The notes: generated from the letters alone by a model not told the origin. A stretch of DNA of 64,000 nt from Sweltsa coloradensis (GCA_024449915.1 JAMZAV010000354.1:62001-126000), one strand, 5' to 3'; shown: positions 1 to 11,166, counted from the first letter of the stretch. Numbers and translations: made by a program.

Positions 1-185
1 GTAGACGGGGGAGGGGTTGGGGGGAGCCGTTGCCCACTGCATCTGGAATCAAGATGACATTCATTTATACCACAACCAAGATGTGAATCCCAGCTATTAT
101 CAACCCGTATTGAAGAAATCATTAAAAAGTTGTGTCAAAAATATAAAGAATAATAACACGACCTGTGATTTCACAGTGTTGATGG

Positions 186-410
186 TGGAGGTGCCGGTCC
201 AGGGAACAACGTATAGTTATCACGAAGCAATTTCTCCTAGTCCTATGATCACGTCATCGGCTGGGGAAGTGTAGCCAATCACAGTCACACACCACCTGTG
301 ATGATGGTGAGGCTGAAGGCTCGGAAGAAACTCTCAGCCAGGATTGCCGGTGACGGTATTCAGACACGTGGGCTGGGACTTCTCGAATCACATTCCTGCG
401 CTTTACGCTG
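186..410 (-). repeat. Degenerate SINE fragments
   Basis: Positions 186-203 carry the motif GGTGGAGGTGCCGGTCC, which recurs throughout the window next to tRNA-like SINE heads. Positions about 311-400 resemble the reverse complement of the SINE family seen best at 6361-6625 (CAGGATTGCCGGTG followed by a damaged promoter box). Both look like old fragments. No gene is visible in 1-520. Confidence 0.45.
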
Positions 411-520
411 TAGCTACCTACATCTGTCGGTCAGGGCTCTTAAATTATTCTTCTAGCAATTACAAGATCTCAAACTAAATCCGTGTTCGAGCAGAGGTAT
501 TGCACTACCCTACTGAGATG

Positions 521-755
521 GAGGGCGTCATGCAAAAAGGGGATAACCACCGTTATCCCCTTCTTGCATATTACCACATTTTATGGTTTATCGATCTAGT
601 TGTAAGCTATATGCAAACTTTAGTTCTCGTGGCACAGCGTGGCGAATGCCTATTGCAAACTGTAAGTCGCACTTTAGCATGCTAGTCGTTTTATTTGCCG
701 AGCCGTAGGTCAAAACTAGAATATTGCCGTTATCCCCTTCTTGCATGACGCCCCT
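521..755. mobile_element. Small terminal-inverted-repeat element (MITE)
   Basis: The left end at 521-548 (GGGCGTCATGCAAAAAGGGG and on) is matched by its reverse complement at 728-755 (CCCCTTCTTGCATGACGCCC). The two ends are about 28 bp long and enclose about 235 bp with no coding capacity. Another piece of the terminal motif (CCGTTATCCCCTTCTTGCAT) lies internally at 550-569, so the left end can itself form a small hairpin. No clear target duplication was seen, so the superfamily is unassigned. It lies downstream of the last visible glass exon on the minus strand, probably within a glass intron. Confidence 0.65.
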
Positions 756-1244
756 CGATCCATTAATATGATATTATTACTTCACGCAACTGATGGCTTG
801 TAGGGAAAAAATAAATGGTATAATAATGTGAACCCCTAAAAAACAATTCTTATAAATTAGTGCATGGACAATGAATACAAACGTTATTACCGTATTTTTT
901 TTATTGAAGGTAGCACTTAGAATTGAATGGAACGTAAAGGCAAAAAACTGGGGTGCGAGTGCGACCTACATTCGCAGGCACATTTTTAAAAGTCCAACCC
1001 GGCACTCCCACTACATGAACCTAATGTGTAATATTTCGGCAGCATTCTAGGACTTCTTTAGATTAGAGTTCCTAGACGTCCTGCCTGGCGGGACAGTACC
1101 GATTTTCAACTTTGTGTCCCGTGTCCCGCCACACTTGACAAAATAACACTATAATATGGTGAAAATTTTATTTTTCCTTCGGCAAAAGGGACTCCGGCGG
1201 TTGGGGCTTTGCCCCACACCCCAGCTATCCGCCTCTAATTGTCC

Positions 1245-1612
1245 CGCTTTTTTTATTTGTAAATCTGGGCACCTTACTTAAGATGCAAGATTGATGTGAT
1301 GTTGATGGGTTATACCTACCTTGTTATTTTTTAATTGGCAGAATTTCAGGATATTTTTTTTTTTTACCCATACCCAGAATCCCACATATTACAATATTGT
1401 GCTACCTACATTCCAACCATCTTTTCAATTATATTTATAGCGCTTTTTTTATTTGTAAATCTGGGCACCTTACTATGGGTTTTTCCTACTTTGTTATTTT
1501 TTAATTTGCAAAATTTCAGGATATTTTTCTACCCATACCAAGAATCCCACATATTACAATATTGTGCGAACCTATATTCCAACCATCTTTTCGATTATAG
1601 ATATCTGAAAAC
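1245..1612. repeat. Direct tandem duplication, about 197-bp unit
   Basis: A block beginning GCTTTTTTTATTTGTAAATC and ending near CCAACCATCTTTTC occurs at about 1245-1434 and again at about 1442-1612, with a few substitutions and small indels. The shared text includes the words CTGGGCACCTTACT, AATTTCAGGATATTTTT and CCCACATATTACAATATTGTG. The duplicate ends about 45 bp from the glass exon at 1658, inside the intron on its 3' side. No coding potential is apparent. Confidence 0.75.
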
Positions 1613-1657
1613 TAAGGTGCTAATCTTTGCTACAACTACAAAGAGTAACAGACTAAC

Positions 1658-1867
1658 CTGCGGACACGTTATCTGGTGCTGTAGGTTGTCCGGCACGTTG
1701 GGCGGGTACCCGTGCATGGTCATGTTCATGGACACGTTCACACTCATGCTGGGGAACATGTTGTGGTGCTGGCTGTGCATGGTTTGGGTCGGACCGGATG
1801 TGCAGAACTGGTCTTGACCTCCGTTGCAATATTGAGAGGTTGCGTAGCCACCGCTGGGCGACATCAT
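1658..1867 (-). CDS. gl: glass (gl) orthologue, internal exon with the MSVNVSMNMTMH block
   Basis: This 210-nt phase 0/0 exon encodes 70 residues. The acceptor reads TGTGTCCAG|ATGATG and the donor CCGCAG|GTTAGT on the minus strand. It begins MMSPSGG and contains MFPSMSVNVSMNMTMHGYPP, a block that matches the N-terminal half of insect Glass, the C2H2 zinc-finger factor that drives photoreceptor differentiation. Joined to the upstream exon it reads SYTVHPHQ|MMSP, the same order as in Drosophila Glass. The reading is His, Met and Ser rich and carries no zinc finger; those exons must lie beyond position 1. The identification rests on remembered conserved blocks, not an alignment. The ATG at the exon start is not a translation start. 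Confidence 0.9.
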
Positions 1868-3305
1868 CTGGACACAGAGATACAATTAGAATCAAGGGTA
1901 TTCACCCGCTAAACTTAAAAAATATATTTATTCAGGCTAACTAGTAATGATTTTTTTTTTTTAATTATTGGGGACACCATGACCTCCCAAAAAATTGGCA
2001 AACTTGGTTATTTACGAGCTATGTCCCATCGGCAAAAATCTCCCATAAGAATGAACATTGGGACAATCTTTATGCCCAGTGACCTTGGAGGATTTTGATC
2101 CATAAAAATATCGGCCATTAATGACGTATTCTACAGCCTTTTCTGTAAATTTTTTCAAGTGGTTCGGTCAAAACTCAAAATATGCTGATTACCAAGATGG
2201 GGTATGATTTTGGATTGCATTTTTTGCTTGTTTGAGAGTACATTTGTGCACAGTTTCAAGACACGATGTTATAAAGGGGCATTTTAGATTGGTACGATCT
2301 ATGTGGAACAAAAAAGAAGCAGGTTAAGCCAATTTAAGAAATTTCCCCAAACACCAATTCTCACAAATTTCCGCATATTTTTTTAAAAATTCGTGTTAAT
2401 TCACAGTTACAAGATATAATTTTTTTAAACTGTCACTTTAGTGTAGTATTATGCTGTAGATTATGTGGTAAGAATAATATTTTGAGGTAATCTAGCCCCT
2501 TTAAAACATTGACCACAGTCCAAAAAGAAAATGTTTAAAAGACTGGTATATCGATGATTATGTTAGATATTGAAAAGGACATACACAAACACAAACTTAA
2601 TGTTTATAATACGACTTTATGTCTACGATTTATTGCACCGACCGATGGAGTGGGGGGGGGCGGGAATAAATAAAGCTACATGCAGTAAGTTTCTTGCTGC
2701 ATTCTTTAGGTTTATAACTTTATAATAACCTGAAGATAATACAAATAAGAATCCCTTTTTATAGGCTTATCTACAGTTATATTATACTAAAACTAGTACA
2801 TCTCTCTTCATTGAGAAGGTTGTGACTTGTGATACGCCGTACGTCTAGTCAAAAAAGGTACGGTTGCTTACTACGTAAAACTGGATAGTGTGATATAATA
2901 ATATTGTATACAGAGAAAATTATTTCTAAATTTGTAGTGGCAGACCTGCCCAATGACATATGCGTGCACATAAACTACGAACTTTTGAAGTAAGGGTAGT
3001 TTCTAAGGGAATATTCGAGGCTTTTATAAGAGGCCTTAGAAACCTTTAAACCTTAAAATAAACTTTGTCAGACATTATTGGTAGGGACGGGAATTGAGAG
3101 ACCAGAGGCTCTCGCGCTACGCTTGAGTTTGAAATTGGTATCAGGGGCATTTTTAGAAGACATTTCCCAGCATTCGACCTTTTCATCAGGGGTAATACTG
3201 TGTTTAAAATTTTCGGTCAGGATTTCCGGTTTCACAAAAAGTAAGGGGTTTGGGGATTTTAATAACCCAGGAAGGAAATGCAAGTGTATGTTTGCTAATA
3301 AGTGA
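1868..3305 (-). other. glass intron, left part, no gene seen
   Basis: AT-rich sequence of the 2,012-bp intron between the glass exons at 1658 and 3880. It contains short poly-T and a G-run near 2651. Open frames here are short and show no recognisable protein. No strong inverted or tandem repeat was seen. Confidence 0.6.
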
Positions 3306-3672
3306 ATGTCTCGTTGGTCCTCTTCTATGCGACTCTGCTTCAATCCGAAGGTCAGGGTTTGATTCCCAAAAAAGAAGATTTAAAACTTCTGATTTGGATG
3401 AAGTCAGCGTCGTCTTAGGAATTGTAAAGCGGTCTTTGGTAGTCGTCCTAGCAACGAGGCACATAATAATTGAAGTTGTACTGAGGTGGACTTGTTGATT
3501 TGCGTTAATCCGGGGGATTTGCACGCCATACACTGAGTTCTAGATTCCTATTAAAAAAATTGGTTGGTTATCGCCGACGTCGCCAATTGCGTCGAGCCTG
3601 GGGTACTGGTCGCTTTGGTTCATGCCCACTGAAAATCAGTATGTGACTGAGTGGGTGAGCTAAAAATACGAA
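3306..3672 (+). mobile_element. tRNA-derived SINE, family D (degraded copy)
   Basis: The head has a B-box-like GGTCAGGGTTTGATTCCC, followed by the body seen in other copies (GGACTTAAG-like, CGTCCTAGCAACGAGGCACATAATAA, GTTATCGC, GCGTCGAGCCTG). It ends in CCACTGAAAATCAG, then CTGAGTGGG. Same family and order as 13905-14300, 27945-28262 and, on the other strand, 34545-34805 and 42968-43300. It sits in the glass intron. Non-coding. Confidence 0.75.
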
Positions 3673-3879
3673 TTGATTTAATATTTACTGGAACGAAGTG
3701 CTACACAAATCACTCGGTTATTTATTCTCCCAACATTACATTCGAATAATAGTCGAGAACAACAAAGTTAAACCAAAACAAATAAAACTGCGCGCAAATC
3801 GTGTGGAGTAGCCGTGGGGACGTTACACCTTGGTAAAGATAAGAGTTTGGGTGTAGGGATATAGTTCCTAGATTGTTAC

Positions 3880-4072
3880 CTGGTGGGGGTGCACCGTGTA
3901 GGAGAGCGAGGCGGACGGGACCTGGTAGGAACCCTGAGGTGTCCCGGTATTGTACCCGGAGAATACCGGGGAGAGCTGTCCCGTCTGTCCCGGGTGAACC
4001 ACCGCGTGTTTCAGGGACAACAGCACGTCAGCCATGTCGTGCGGCTGTTTCTCCTTCACGGGGAAGTCGCTC
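3880..4072 (-). CDS. gl: glass (gl) orthologue, internal exon with SYTVHPHQ
   Basis: This 193-nt exon is phase 2 on entry and phase 0 on exit. The acceptor is ATATTTTCAG|GAGCG and the donor CACCAG|GTAACA on the minus strand. It encodes SDFPVKEKQPHDMADVLLSL, then a Gly/Pro/Tyr-rich stretch and finally ASLSYTVHPHQ. The last block is identical to one I recall in Drosophila Glass, directly before its Met/Ser segment, which supports orthology and the order of these exons. The DFPVKEKQPHDMADVLLSLK segment looks helical and polar. The neighbouring exons join without a frame break on both sides. No DNA-binding domain lies in this exon. Confidence 0.9.
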
Positions 4073-4117
4073 CTGAAAATATAATAAACGTATTAATTAC
4101 TTAAATGCATTACATTT

Positions 4118-4345
4118 TAAAGTCTACCCAGTCAGTCACATAATCAGTGGGGGACTTCAATTTAAAGCAGACCAAGCAGAATCTTGTTGGCTTCGACGCT
4201 ATCGGAAACGCCGACCAACAAGTTGGACACGATTCCACCTGCGGTTGGCACCAGAATTAACAATTTTAGAATTTATTATGGGCGTTGTTGCTGGGACGTC
4301 TCCAAAGTCACAGTTTTCACATTTAAGACAATAACTGATGGACTA
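4118..4345 (-). mobile_element. SINE family D, 3' part, reverse orientation
   Basis: Starts with CTACCCAGTCAG then CAGTGGGGGAC, the reverse complement of the family's 3' hairpin, followed by degraded body sequence to CGTCTCCAAAGTCACAG and a GATGGACTAAAGT end. It lies in the intron between the 3880 and 6904 glass exons. Confidence 0.65.
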
Positions 4346-4939
4346 AAGTAAAAACCAGCTTTGGCTACAGTTAAACCTTATGAATTAAGATTGTGGGAGC
4401 TAAAATTAAATTTTTGGGATGGTGTAACGAGGAACGTCAGGAATAAAAAATAGGACGAAGACTAAATGTTGAAACCGTAAAAGTTTAATTGTTGAGAGAT
4501 CGTCTGCGTCGGTTTAGATATGAGTAATGAAGGGACACGTGAATGATTTCGTTATTAAAAGTAGGAAGACCAAGAAAGTGTTTAGATGAGATTAAATATA
4601 GTTGAAGTGAACATGAATTGAAGAAGAAGCAGGAGGAGTGAGGGAAAATCGCGAGAAATGGAAAGGACTTTGGAACACACCACTGGTGAACAGAAAACAA
4701 GGGTGAGAATTAAAACCACAACATCAATATTGGTGTGTATATTTAATTACAATAATTTAACTAGTCCATAAAGGGTAAGCACTTATTGATATATTATAAG
4801 AAAGGCCGAACAGCCGCATTGGAGTATGATATTGACTTTATCTCGGTGAGGCTACACTAGAGCTTTTCACACATTGATCTGTTGGCTAAATAACTCCGTA
4901 GAACGCGTGGAGATTTTCTCCTGGCATTTCATCCGCCAT

Positions 4940-5880
4940 TATTGTGTGTTATACGGATTGGAACCGATTGGATTGGATACTGGAACCGTTTCTACTTGTG
5001 TTCTATGGAACCGGAACCGGAACCAAACCGTTATATTACATACATAGGTTTCCAAAGGGTTTTAAAGGTTCTTAAAGGTTCCAATATTTTTACTTTCAAC
5101 TTTCAACAAAACTACAATTTCAACTTTTTGAATGATATTCAAATAAAAAAACGCTTAAAATTCAATTGCTTGTTTTTGAAAATAATGTCTTATTTTTTTT
5201 TTGTGTATTTAGTTTTTGTCATCTCACCCCTTGTGTCACGTGCTGTCTGATATGGCCCGGGCCGCATAGACTTGTGCACTATGCTTTGCACTTTTCCTAC
5301 CACTTTATAAAACTTACTGTAAAAGTGAACATTTATCAACTTTTCACCAGATTTTTGTATTTTATACCCTCATTTTTTCTTCATTCACCTTGGTCTTTTT
5401 GCTGTTTTTTATATATATTATTTTGTTGTTCAATTTTTCTTGTTTATATTTGTTGTAAAATTTTTATTTTATAGTTGGCCCTACTGGTTCATGTATTTAA
5501 TGATTTGTATAGGTAACGTATTTGTATTGTTTTGAATTGTATATTTTTAATTGTTTAGTTTTAGTTATACCTAACACCTGTGGGTTTTAATACCTGTTGT
5601 TAGAGATAAATAAATATTTATTAATTTGAGTAACTTCATATGTTACCAATGATATTGTTTATTATATTATTAATAAATATTTTTGGAATTTTTTGTATTA
5701 TTAAGACTTAAATTAATTTTAAATTTTAAATACCCAAAAATAAAAATTTGAACACTTAAAACTTCCCACGATTTTAAACAAAATAATATCGTGTGAAACC
5801 TTTAAGAACGTGTTCTCACGGAACCTTTATACACGAGGAACCGGAACCGTTATGAATTAAGGTTCCAATCCCTTGTTATA
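4940..5880. mobile_element. Interspersed element with GGAACC-rich ends
   Basis: The left part (4960-5080) is crowded with GGAACCG/GGTTCC words, and the right part (5790-5870) repeats them (GGAACCTTTATACACGAGGAACCGGAACCG). Between them is very AT-rich sequence with open frames of about 100 codons that show no recognisable domain. Similar GGAACT/GGTTCC-rich borders occur at 42630-42780 and 43310-43410, suggesting a family. Exact ends and class are unresolved. Confidence 0.4.
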
Positions 5881-6360
5881 CTGTAAGAAATAACTATTTA
5901 CGAGGTTACATGATATTTGAAAAATGTTGAAACAATAAAATGATTGATTATCATTAAGGACACGCAAATTTAGCGGATTTTGGCCTATAGAATTCTGCTA
6001 AATATCGATTTAAAAAACAAAGTGCAAATGTCCCGAAACGCCAATTATTGAAAATTAATTTCACAAGTCGATTGTCAATTACTTTTGATAGCAAAATTAA
6101 TAAAACTTCTCTCTCTTCTATTGATTTGCTTTCAATCAAAATGGTATAAACCTCCATTTAAAAGTGCAAAAAGCTTTGAAAAGGAGGTTATTTACCACTA
6201 TGATTTATGATATCATTTTAATCCATGATGATATGATGCTTTGAAAGCAGGAGAAAATGGATGCTAATAAAAACTGAAATACAAAAGTGATACAGCATAT
6301 GATTTATTATACTATTTGATTATACTATATTTCTATCCAGACGAATAATAGAGATGATAT

Positions 6361-6625
6361 CGACAGTGTTGGCTCGGGCGCTAAGCGCTCGACTCTGATT
6401 CGGGAGGTCCCGGGTTCGAATCCCGTCGAGACCGGCAATCCTGACTGAAGTTTTTTTCCGAGGTTTTTCTCAGTCGTTAAGGCGAATGCAAGGGATTGAG
6501 TCCTCTTAAACAGCCCTCGGACATCCCTTCACAATTTCCTATCCGCACATACCTAGTTCACCTGAAGAGGGGCTAATTGCACCCTATAAAAGGTTTCCCG
6601 CGATAAAAATTTAAAAAAAATTTAA
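6361..6625 (+). mobile_element. tRNA-derived SINE, family A (well-preserved copy)
   Basis: The head at 6361-6440 has a tRNA-like A box region (GGCTCGGGCGCTAAGCGCTC) and a perfect B box (GGTTCGAATCC). The body contains CAATCCTGACTGAAG, AGTCGTTAAGGCGAATGC and CCCTCGGACATCCCTTCACAA, and it ends in an A-rich tail near 6625. A second close copy is at 17728. The RNA polymerase III boxes are intact, so it could be transcribable. It lies in a glass intron. Confidence 0.85.
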
Positions 6626-6903
6626 TAGAGATGATAAGCAACAAAATTCTATCCCTAGTGATAATGTACACAAGCTAATTCTCGTTGATATCTAAGTGGC
6701 TAAAATGTGTAACCACTTACATTCAAAATTTTACCAATGGATGCCATCGATAATGGGGTAAAAATACTTTTATTGACATTGTTTGTAAGATACCGCCACT
6801 GCTCATTCATAATAATATACGGTCGATATAAGGGAAAATGTTTATAAGGTGTGAATGATTAGTTAGGTGTGTGCAAAAGGGACAAGACTGAACAATCTCT
6901 TAC

Positions 6904-7212
6904 TTGTAAGCATTCGCCGAGCACGGGCTGAACGGGAAGAGACTCGGCAGTGGGTCCAGGTCTAGCCCAGGAAGAGAGAACGACCCGATGTCATCCGTGG
7001 ACCAGTAGACCCCTCCATTGCCACCGCTGCCACTACTGTTCAAGTTGTTTAGGCTCTCGGAGTAGCTGCCGAAAGCCGCCCCCTTGCCGCCTCCCGCGCT
7101 GTAGCTTGGCGAGAGTTCGACGAGGCCGTACTGGGGGTTGTTGGGTACGTAACACCCCTCCATTGCGCGCAAGAGCGGGTCCACTGCGCAGCGTAGCTGA
7201 ATGCCGCGATCT
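6904..7212 (-). CDS. gl: glass (gl) orthologue, N-terminal exon with YVPNNP and DPLPSLFPFSPC
   Basis: This exon of about 309 nt enters in phase 2 (acceptor ATTATTACAG|AGATCG) and leaves in phase 2 (donor TTACAA|GTAAGAG, minus strand). It encodes GCYVPNNPQYGLVELSP, a Gly/Ser-rich linker, VYWSTDDIGSF and LDLDPLPSLFPFSPC. These blocks occur in the same order in the N-terminal region of Drosophila Glass, a nuclear photoreceptor-determining transcription factor, as I recall it. An in-frame Met at 7163 precedes CYVPNN and could serve as a start, but the open frame and the good acceptor suggest that an upstream exon encodes the true N terminus. The exon is GC-rich against AT-rich introns. The zinc fingers are outside the window. 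Confidence 0.9.
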
Positions 7213-7524
7213 CTGTAATAATAATTACCGGGCTTATAGGAGATGGAAGCCGTACACATGCAGAGGTACAAAGTGCTTGGGCGGGAGTATAGGGCTTCTT
7301 TTATTAATTATGGTCCCGAGGGTGGGAATATTACGGGTGAAAGAGGGATAAAGGGCGTGCTAATGGGTAATCAGACAAAAGTTACTGATTGATTTTAATC
7401 CCAATTGGAAATTTGTAATTAAATTATATTCTAAATGTAATCTAGACTCGAAATATGGGTAAACATTCACAGAGAGAAATAGTTTCACGTTTGCAAAATT
7501 AAACAATTATTTAGGAGGTCGTTT

Positions 7525-8230
7525 GTGCAAGTCCGATCACAGAAACCTGGATGATGTGTTTCAAGGCGAATATCATTACAATAAACTGTCCATCTCGACC
7601 GGGTATAGAACACAGGTCTCCCACATTCCAGGTAGGCGCCTTAGCCAACTAGACCACCGAGACCGTAACCTGAATTGTATCTCGATTTGGTTAGTCGGGA
7701 ATCACTCTCGTAGGCGAAATTGTTAATATTTAATGCAAAACAGAAGTTAAAAAATCCATCCCGACCGGAGTTCGAACCCGGGTCTCCCACATCCCAGGTA
7801 GGCTCATAAGCCAAAAAATATTAACAATTCCGCCTACGGAAGTGTTTCTGACTAATTAAATCGAGAAATAAACCCTCGCTCATACCTGCGTTAGGTAATA
7901 ACATTAAGTATTATGTTTGTTGATTCAAGTTTAAAGGCAACAGTTTTCCATTGCAGTACTGTTCCATTCATTCAGATCTATAATGCAACTACAATTCAGA
8001 TGTTAAAAGGTTACCGTCTCGGTGGTCTATTGGCTAAGGCGCCTACCTGGAATGTGGGAGACCCGTGTTCGATCCCCGGTCGGGATGGATTTTTTAACTT
8101 TTGAATTGTATTAAATAATATTCTGAATTGTACTTGCATTATAGGTCTGAATTATTTTTAATTTCTGAATTGTATTAAATTATAAACAATTCCACCTAGA
8201 CGGGAGTGTTTCCCGACTCATCAAATAAGT
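7525..8230. mobile_element. Cluster of tRNA-like SINE family B copies, inverted pair
   Basis: Two reverse-oriented heads (about 7590-7680 and 7750-7815, GGGTCTCCCACATTCCAGGT type) face a forward head at 8012-8095 (GGTGGTCTATTGGCTAAGGC, GTTCGATCCCCGG). Each is bordered by versions of CGGGAAACACTCCCGTAGG (7697, 7826, 8190), a motif that recurs at 35936, 47460, 47696 and 52010. The reverse and forward copies form a large inverted repeat. Confidence 0.7.
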
Positions 8231-9650
8231 AAAATAAAAGGCAAATAATGAGGGCGAAAATTATCCCAAACGCAGGACAGGTAGATCAGAGTTGTCGAAC
8301 AAAAGCCATAAACAATTTCCATTGTTTCATATTTATTACATTCCTATCAGTTATATTCTATAATGATTCAATTCTTTTAGTTGTAGCGATAAATAAATTT
8401 ACTTTTTACATTTTGTTGACATCTTGAGTAATATGTAATTAATCATATGTTACATCTACGTTCTTGCTATCGTGCAAGTATTAAAAACCTACGATGAACT
8501 CGTAGCGTTGTTACTTAAAAAGTTACGTTATGATAAAAACGCGTGTTTTAATTTGTTTTGATGCCACACCCACAACCAGTTTGGATGTCTATGGTTTGGT
8601 GAACGCGCCGCAAAGTTTAATAAAGTAATTAGTGAGTTCACTTACTAAGAAGTTAAAGAGTACGAAGCCAGAGTGATCTCGGTGCAGAGTTGAACTTTCT
8701 ACCGCTAAAAGAAAAGCGTAGAAAGCTTGCATATTCAATCTTGTCCATTGCTTAACTTTGTTCTATCAAAAACTGAGCATTTAAAAATATATATAAATTA
8801 ATTTTATTTTTTAGGAATAATAAAAATAGTATTCTACCCACTTGCGGACACATAAAATTAATCAATATATTTTATTATAAGACTTGTTAGATGGAAAATG
8901 ATAATATACTTTCAAATCTCAATGTACAGAAAATTAAGATACCTAGGCCTTATTTGTAGTATTGTATTCTATTCTGAACAGTCGTTAAATTGTACATTAT
9001 TTCAACAAGCACGGGTACAGAAGTAGCTAAAACAATATCGCTACCGAAGCTAATTATATCCAGATATCGTCAAACATACAGAAATATAATAATTCGGAAA
9101 TTGAATATTTGTCAAAAGAGAAGACGTTCAAGGACGTTAAATTATATTATTCACATGTAACAAAAATGAAATAATAATGAATTTAATTTAAATGTGATGT
9201 GATGTAATACGTAGTTTAAGGCATGCTCATTTTACGCGCTTTCAAATTACTCTTCCAATTTTAGTCGCATCTATTTGTGATTTTATATAATCGTGTAAAA
9301 ATTAATTATGAAGACATCTGTCACAGCACTTTTCACTTAATTGATTGTAGAAAACAAACAAAAAACAAATTCAATTTTCTAGAATTTAGAATTTATCAAA
9401 ATGGTTAAAAAAACACCCAAATAACTACGCATTTTATGATTGATCTATGATAAATAATATAGAAAATGATATGATAGGGGCGTACAGATATCCTTCATTA
9501 TCAAGTATGCGCAGTTATAAGATGTAATGATTTATGGCTGCAGGACAAGGAACGCGCAGAACACCAAATCACGCCGGCTTTCTCTTAGACATAATTACTG
9601 TTGATTTATACATAATTTTAATTTAAAAAATATAGTCAATAACTGGCAGT
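8231..9650. other. AT-rich stretch without recognisable features
   Basis: Upstream of the glass N-terminal exon. No open frame of note, no clear SINE head and no long inverted repeat were seen. A first exon of glass could lie here or further right but I could not identify one. Confidence 0.5.
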
Positions 9651-9654
9651 TATT

Positions 9655-9900
9655 TGAGAGAATTTCAATATAAATATGAAAGCACTCCAGTGTACAAGGA
9701 GAAACCAAGGCCTGTCTGTCTTGGCGTCGCGTCTAGTACGCCTGCGCAGCCTCCACCTGCGTCGCCATGGCAACCACCGCTCGAGCCACCTGATTGGTCG
9801 GCTGAGAAACACGACCCTTCTAGGGCTTTCCTGCGACAACAACACACTAAAACAGCCTTGGCTCGTTCTGTTCTGTAGACGCTTTACAAGGAAGTTACAC
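9655..9900. promoter_or_regulatory. GC-rich, CpG-containing promoter-like patch
   Basis: This island within AT-rich DNA contains an X-box (9761-9774), an inverted CCAAT box (TGATTGGT at 9790-9797), a GCGCAG word and several CpGs. Open frames on both strands cross it, but they have low-complexity Arg/Pro composition and no splice or homology support. Promoter of glass (minus strand) or of an unrecognised plus-strand transcript are both possible; neither is shown. Confidence 0.4.
9761..9774. promoter_or_regulatory. RFX X-box motif
   Basis: GTCGCCATGGCAAC fits the RFX consensus RYYRYY-N(1-3)-RRNRAC perfectly and is nearly palindromic. RFX factors activate ciliary genes through such sites close to the transcription start. 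No ciliary gene was recognised next to it, so its target is unknown. Confidence 0.5.
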
Positions 9901-10846
9901 CCACTAGTTTGTTTACTGCCTACACGAGCCCTTTGTTTACTTGCGATAAAGAAACCTTACGCAGCTCAAGATGGGCACATTAATACAAATACACAATGTT
10001 TGCCGTTTCTAAAAATATCTACAATATTATTTACCACTTTTGTGAAAGTTTGGACAGAGAGGGCTAGAAGAGACCTGACATAGTTCGATTATAGTCCTGG
10101 AGCAAATGTAGATCAAGCTATGTACCGGTAATCGAAAAAATAGTTGATGTTTTTGTAGTGCGAAAACATATTATTTACACTTGCAATATTTGAGCTATCC
10201 GATTCGTGATAACCATCTTTAGTAATGGAAATGACTAGCAAATTAAATTATGCTCAACATTGCCAGAAAATTATACACAAACATGTACTTGATCTGATAA
10301 AAACATATGCAGAATAATGTTTAGTCTTATTCGAATGGACAGCGTTACTCAAACAATATCGAATCAGAACAGCAGAGATGTTTAAAAGAGAGGACAAGGC
10401 TGTTACACAAAACAATGTGTTTAAATGTTGTGTTATCCAAACACGTGTATTGAGCGTTAAACTAGCTTCCACATGTGCTCGGTTTCTTATATTTTAGACA
10501 GTTATGACCAGACTATTATAGTTATTACATATTTCTAGAACGAGTATAAATAAGTATAGTAAAGAATAAATTAACTTTACATTTTACAACAGTAATAAAG
10601 AATAATTCATCCTTTGCCATGTGGAGCTTCAGCTGATCACAGTAAAAATGATACTTTAGGCCGGTACTTTGAACTTGTAAAATCTAATTTTAATGACGAA
10701 CTTACAATTCTTAAACTTTCTATTAAATTGACAAAATGTTAACGTATCTCTCACCAAAAATGGTCTAGATAGATCGTTTGAATGACCAATAAAATGTGTA
10801 ATAACATGTTATGATAAAATATAATGGTGTAATAACATGCATGTTT
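9901..10846. other. No recognisable feature
   Basis: AT-rich sequence with short open frames lacking homology. Nothing further is supported. Confidence 0.5.
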
Positions 10847-10992
10847 TTGGTGGAGGTGCCAGGTATAGTATTTTGAACACGCACACATAGGTCTGACAAC
10901 ACTGCATGCACAAACAATAGAACAAGAAATTATGTACAACGAGGAAGTAAATTCGTTTTTAAAAATTCTTGACCCGGCACCTCCACCAAACG
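10847..10992. mobile_element. Short inverted-repeat element with GGTGGAGGTGCC ends
   Basis: TTTGGTGGAGGTGCC near 10847 is matched by its reverse complement GGCACCTCCACCAAA at about 10977-10991, giving a 145-bp foldback. The end motif recurs alone or in pairs at 186, 12303, 12353, 28331-28500, 36262, 40790 and 41323, often beside tRNA-like sequence, so this may be two inverted SINE ends and not a DNA transposon. Confidence 0.6.
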
Positions 10993-11166
10993 CTTTACAA
11001 AATGTTGCCAGTTCGCTCTTGGTATTCTCCAAATGTGAGTTACGGAATCATCGCTGTAGGTGACTTATACGTCGGATATCAGGGATTGCTTTGCTGATCT
11101 AAAGCGTTCATATTCCCGTGCTTTTAGACAGTATTGTATATGGCTGGGCTATGACAAATCATTTAA

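Noticed and set aside
1335..1817. 160-codon plus-strand frame over 1335-1817
   Set aside because: It covers the tandem duplication and the antisense of the glass exon, whose minus-strand reading is clearly the conserved one.
5166..5474. 102-codon Phe/Leu-rich frame as a membrane protein
   Set aside because: Composition follows the T-rich strand; it lies in a probable repeat and has no splice or homology support.
6361..6440. Functional tRNA gene
   Set aside because: A and B boxes are present but the acceptor stem does not pair, and the sequence is joined to a repeated SINE body. The same applies to 8012, 39325, 39675 and 47590.
9636..10083. Overlapping open frames at 9.6-10.1 kb as a gene
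   Set aside because: Frames on both strands share a GC-rich promoter-like patch, are Arg/Pro-rich and have no recognisable domain.
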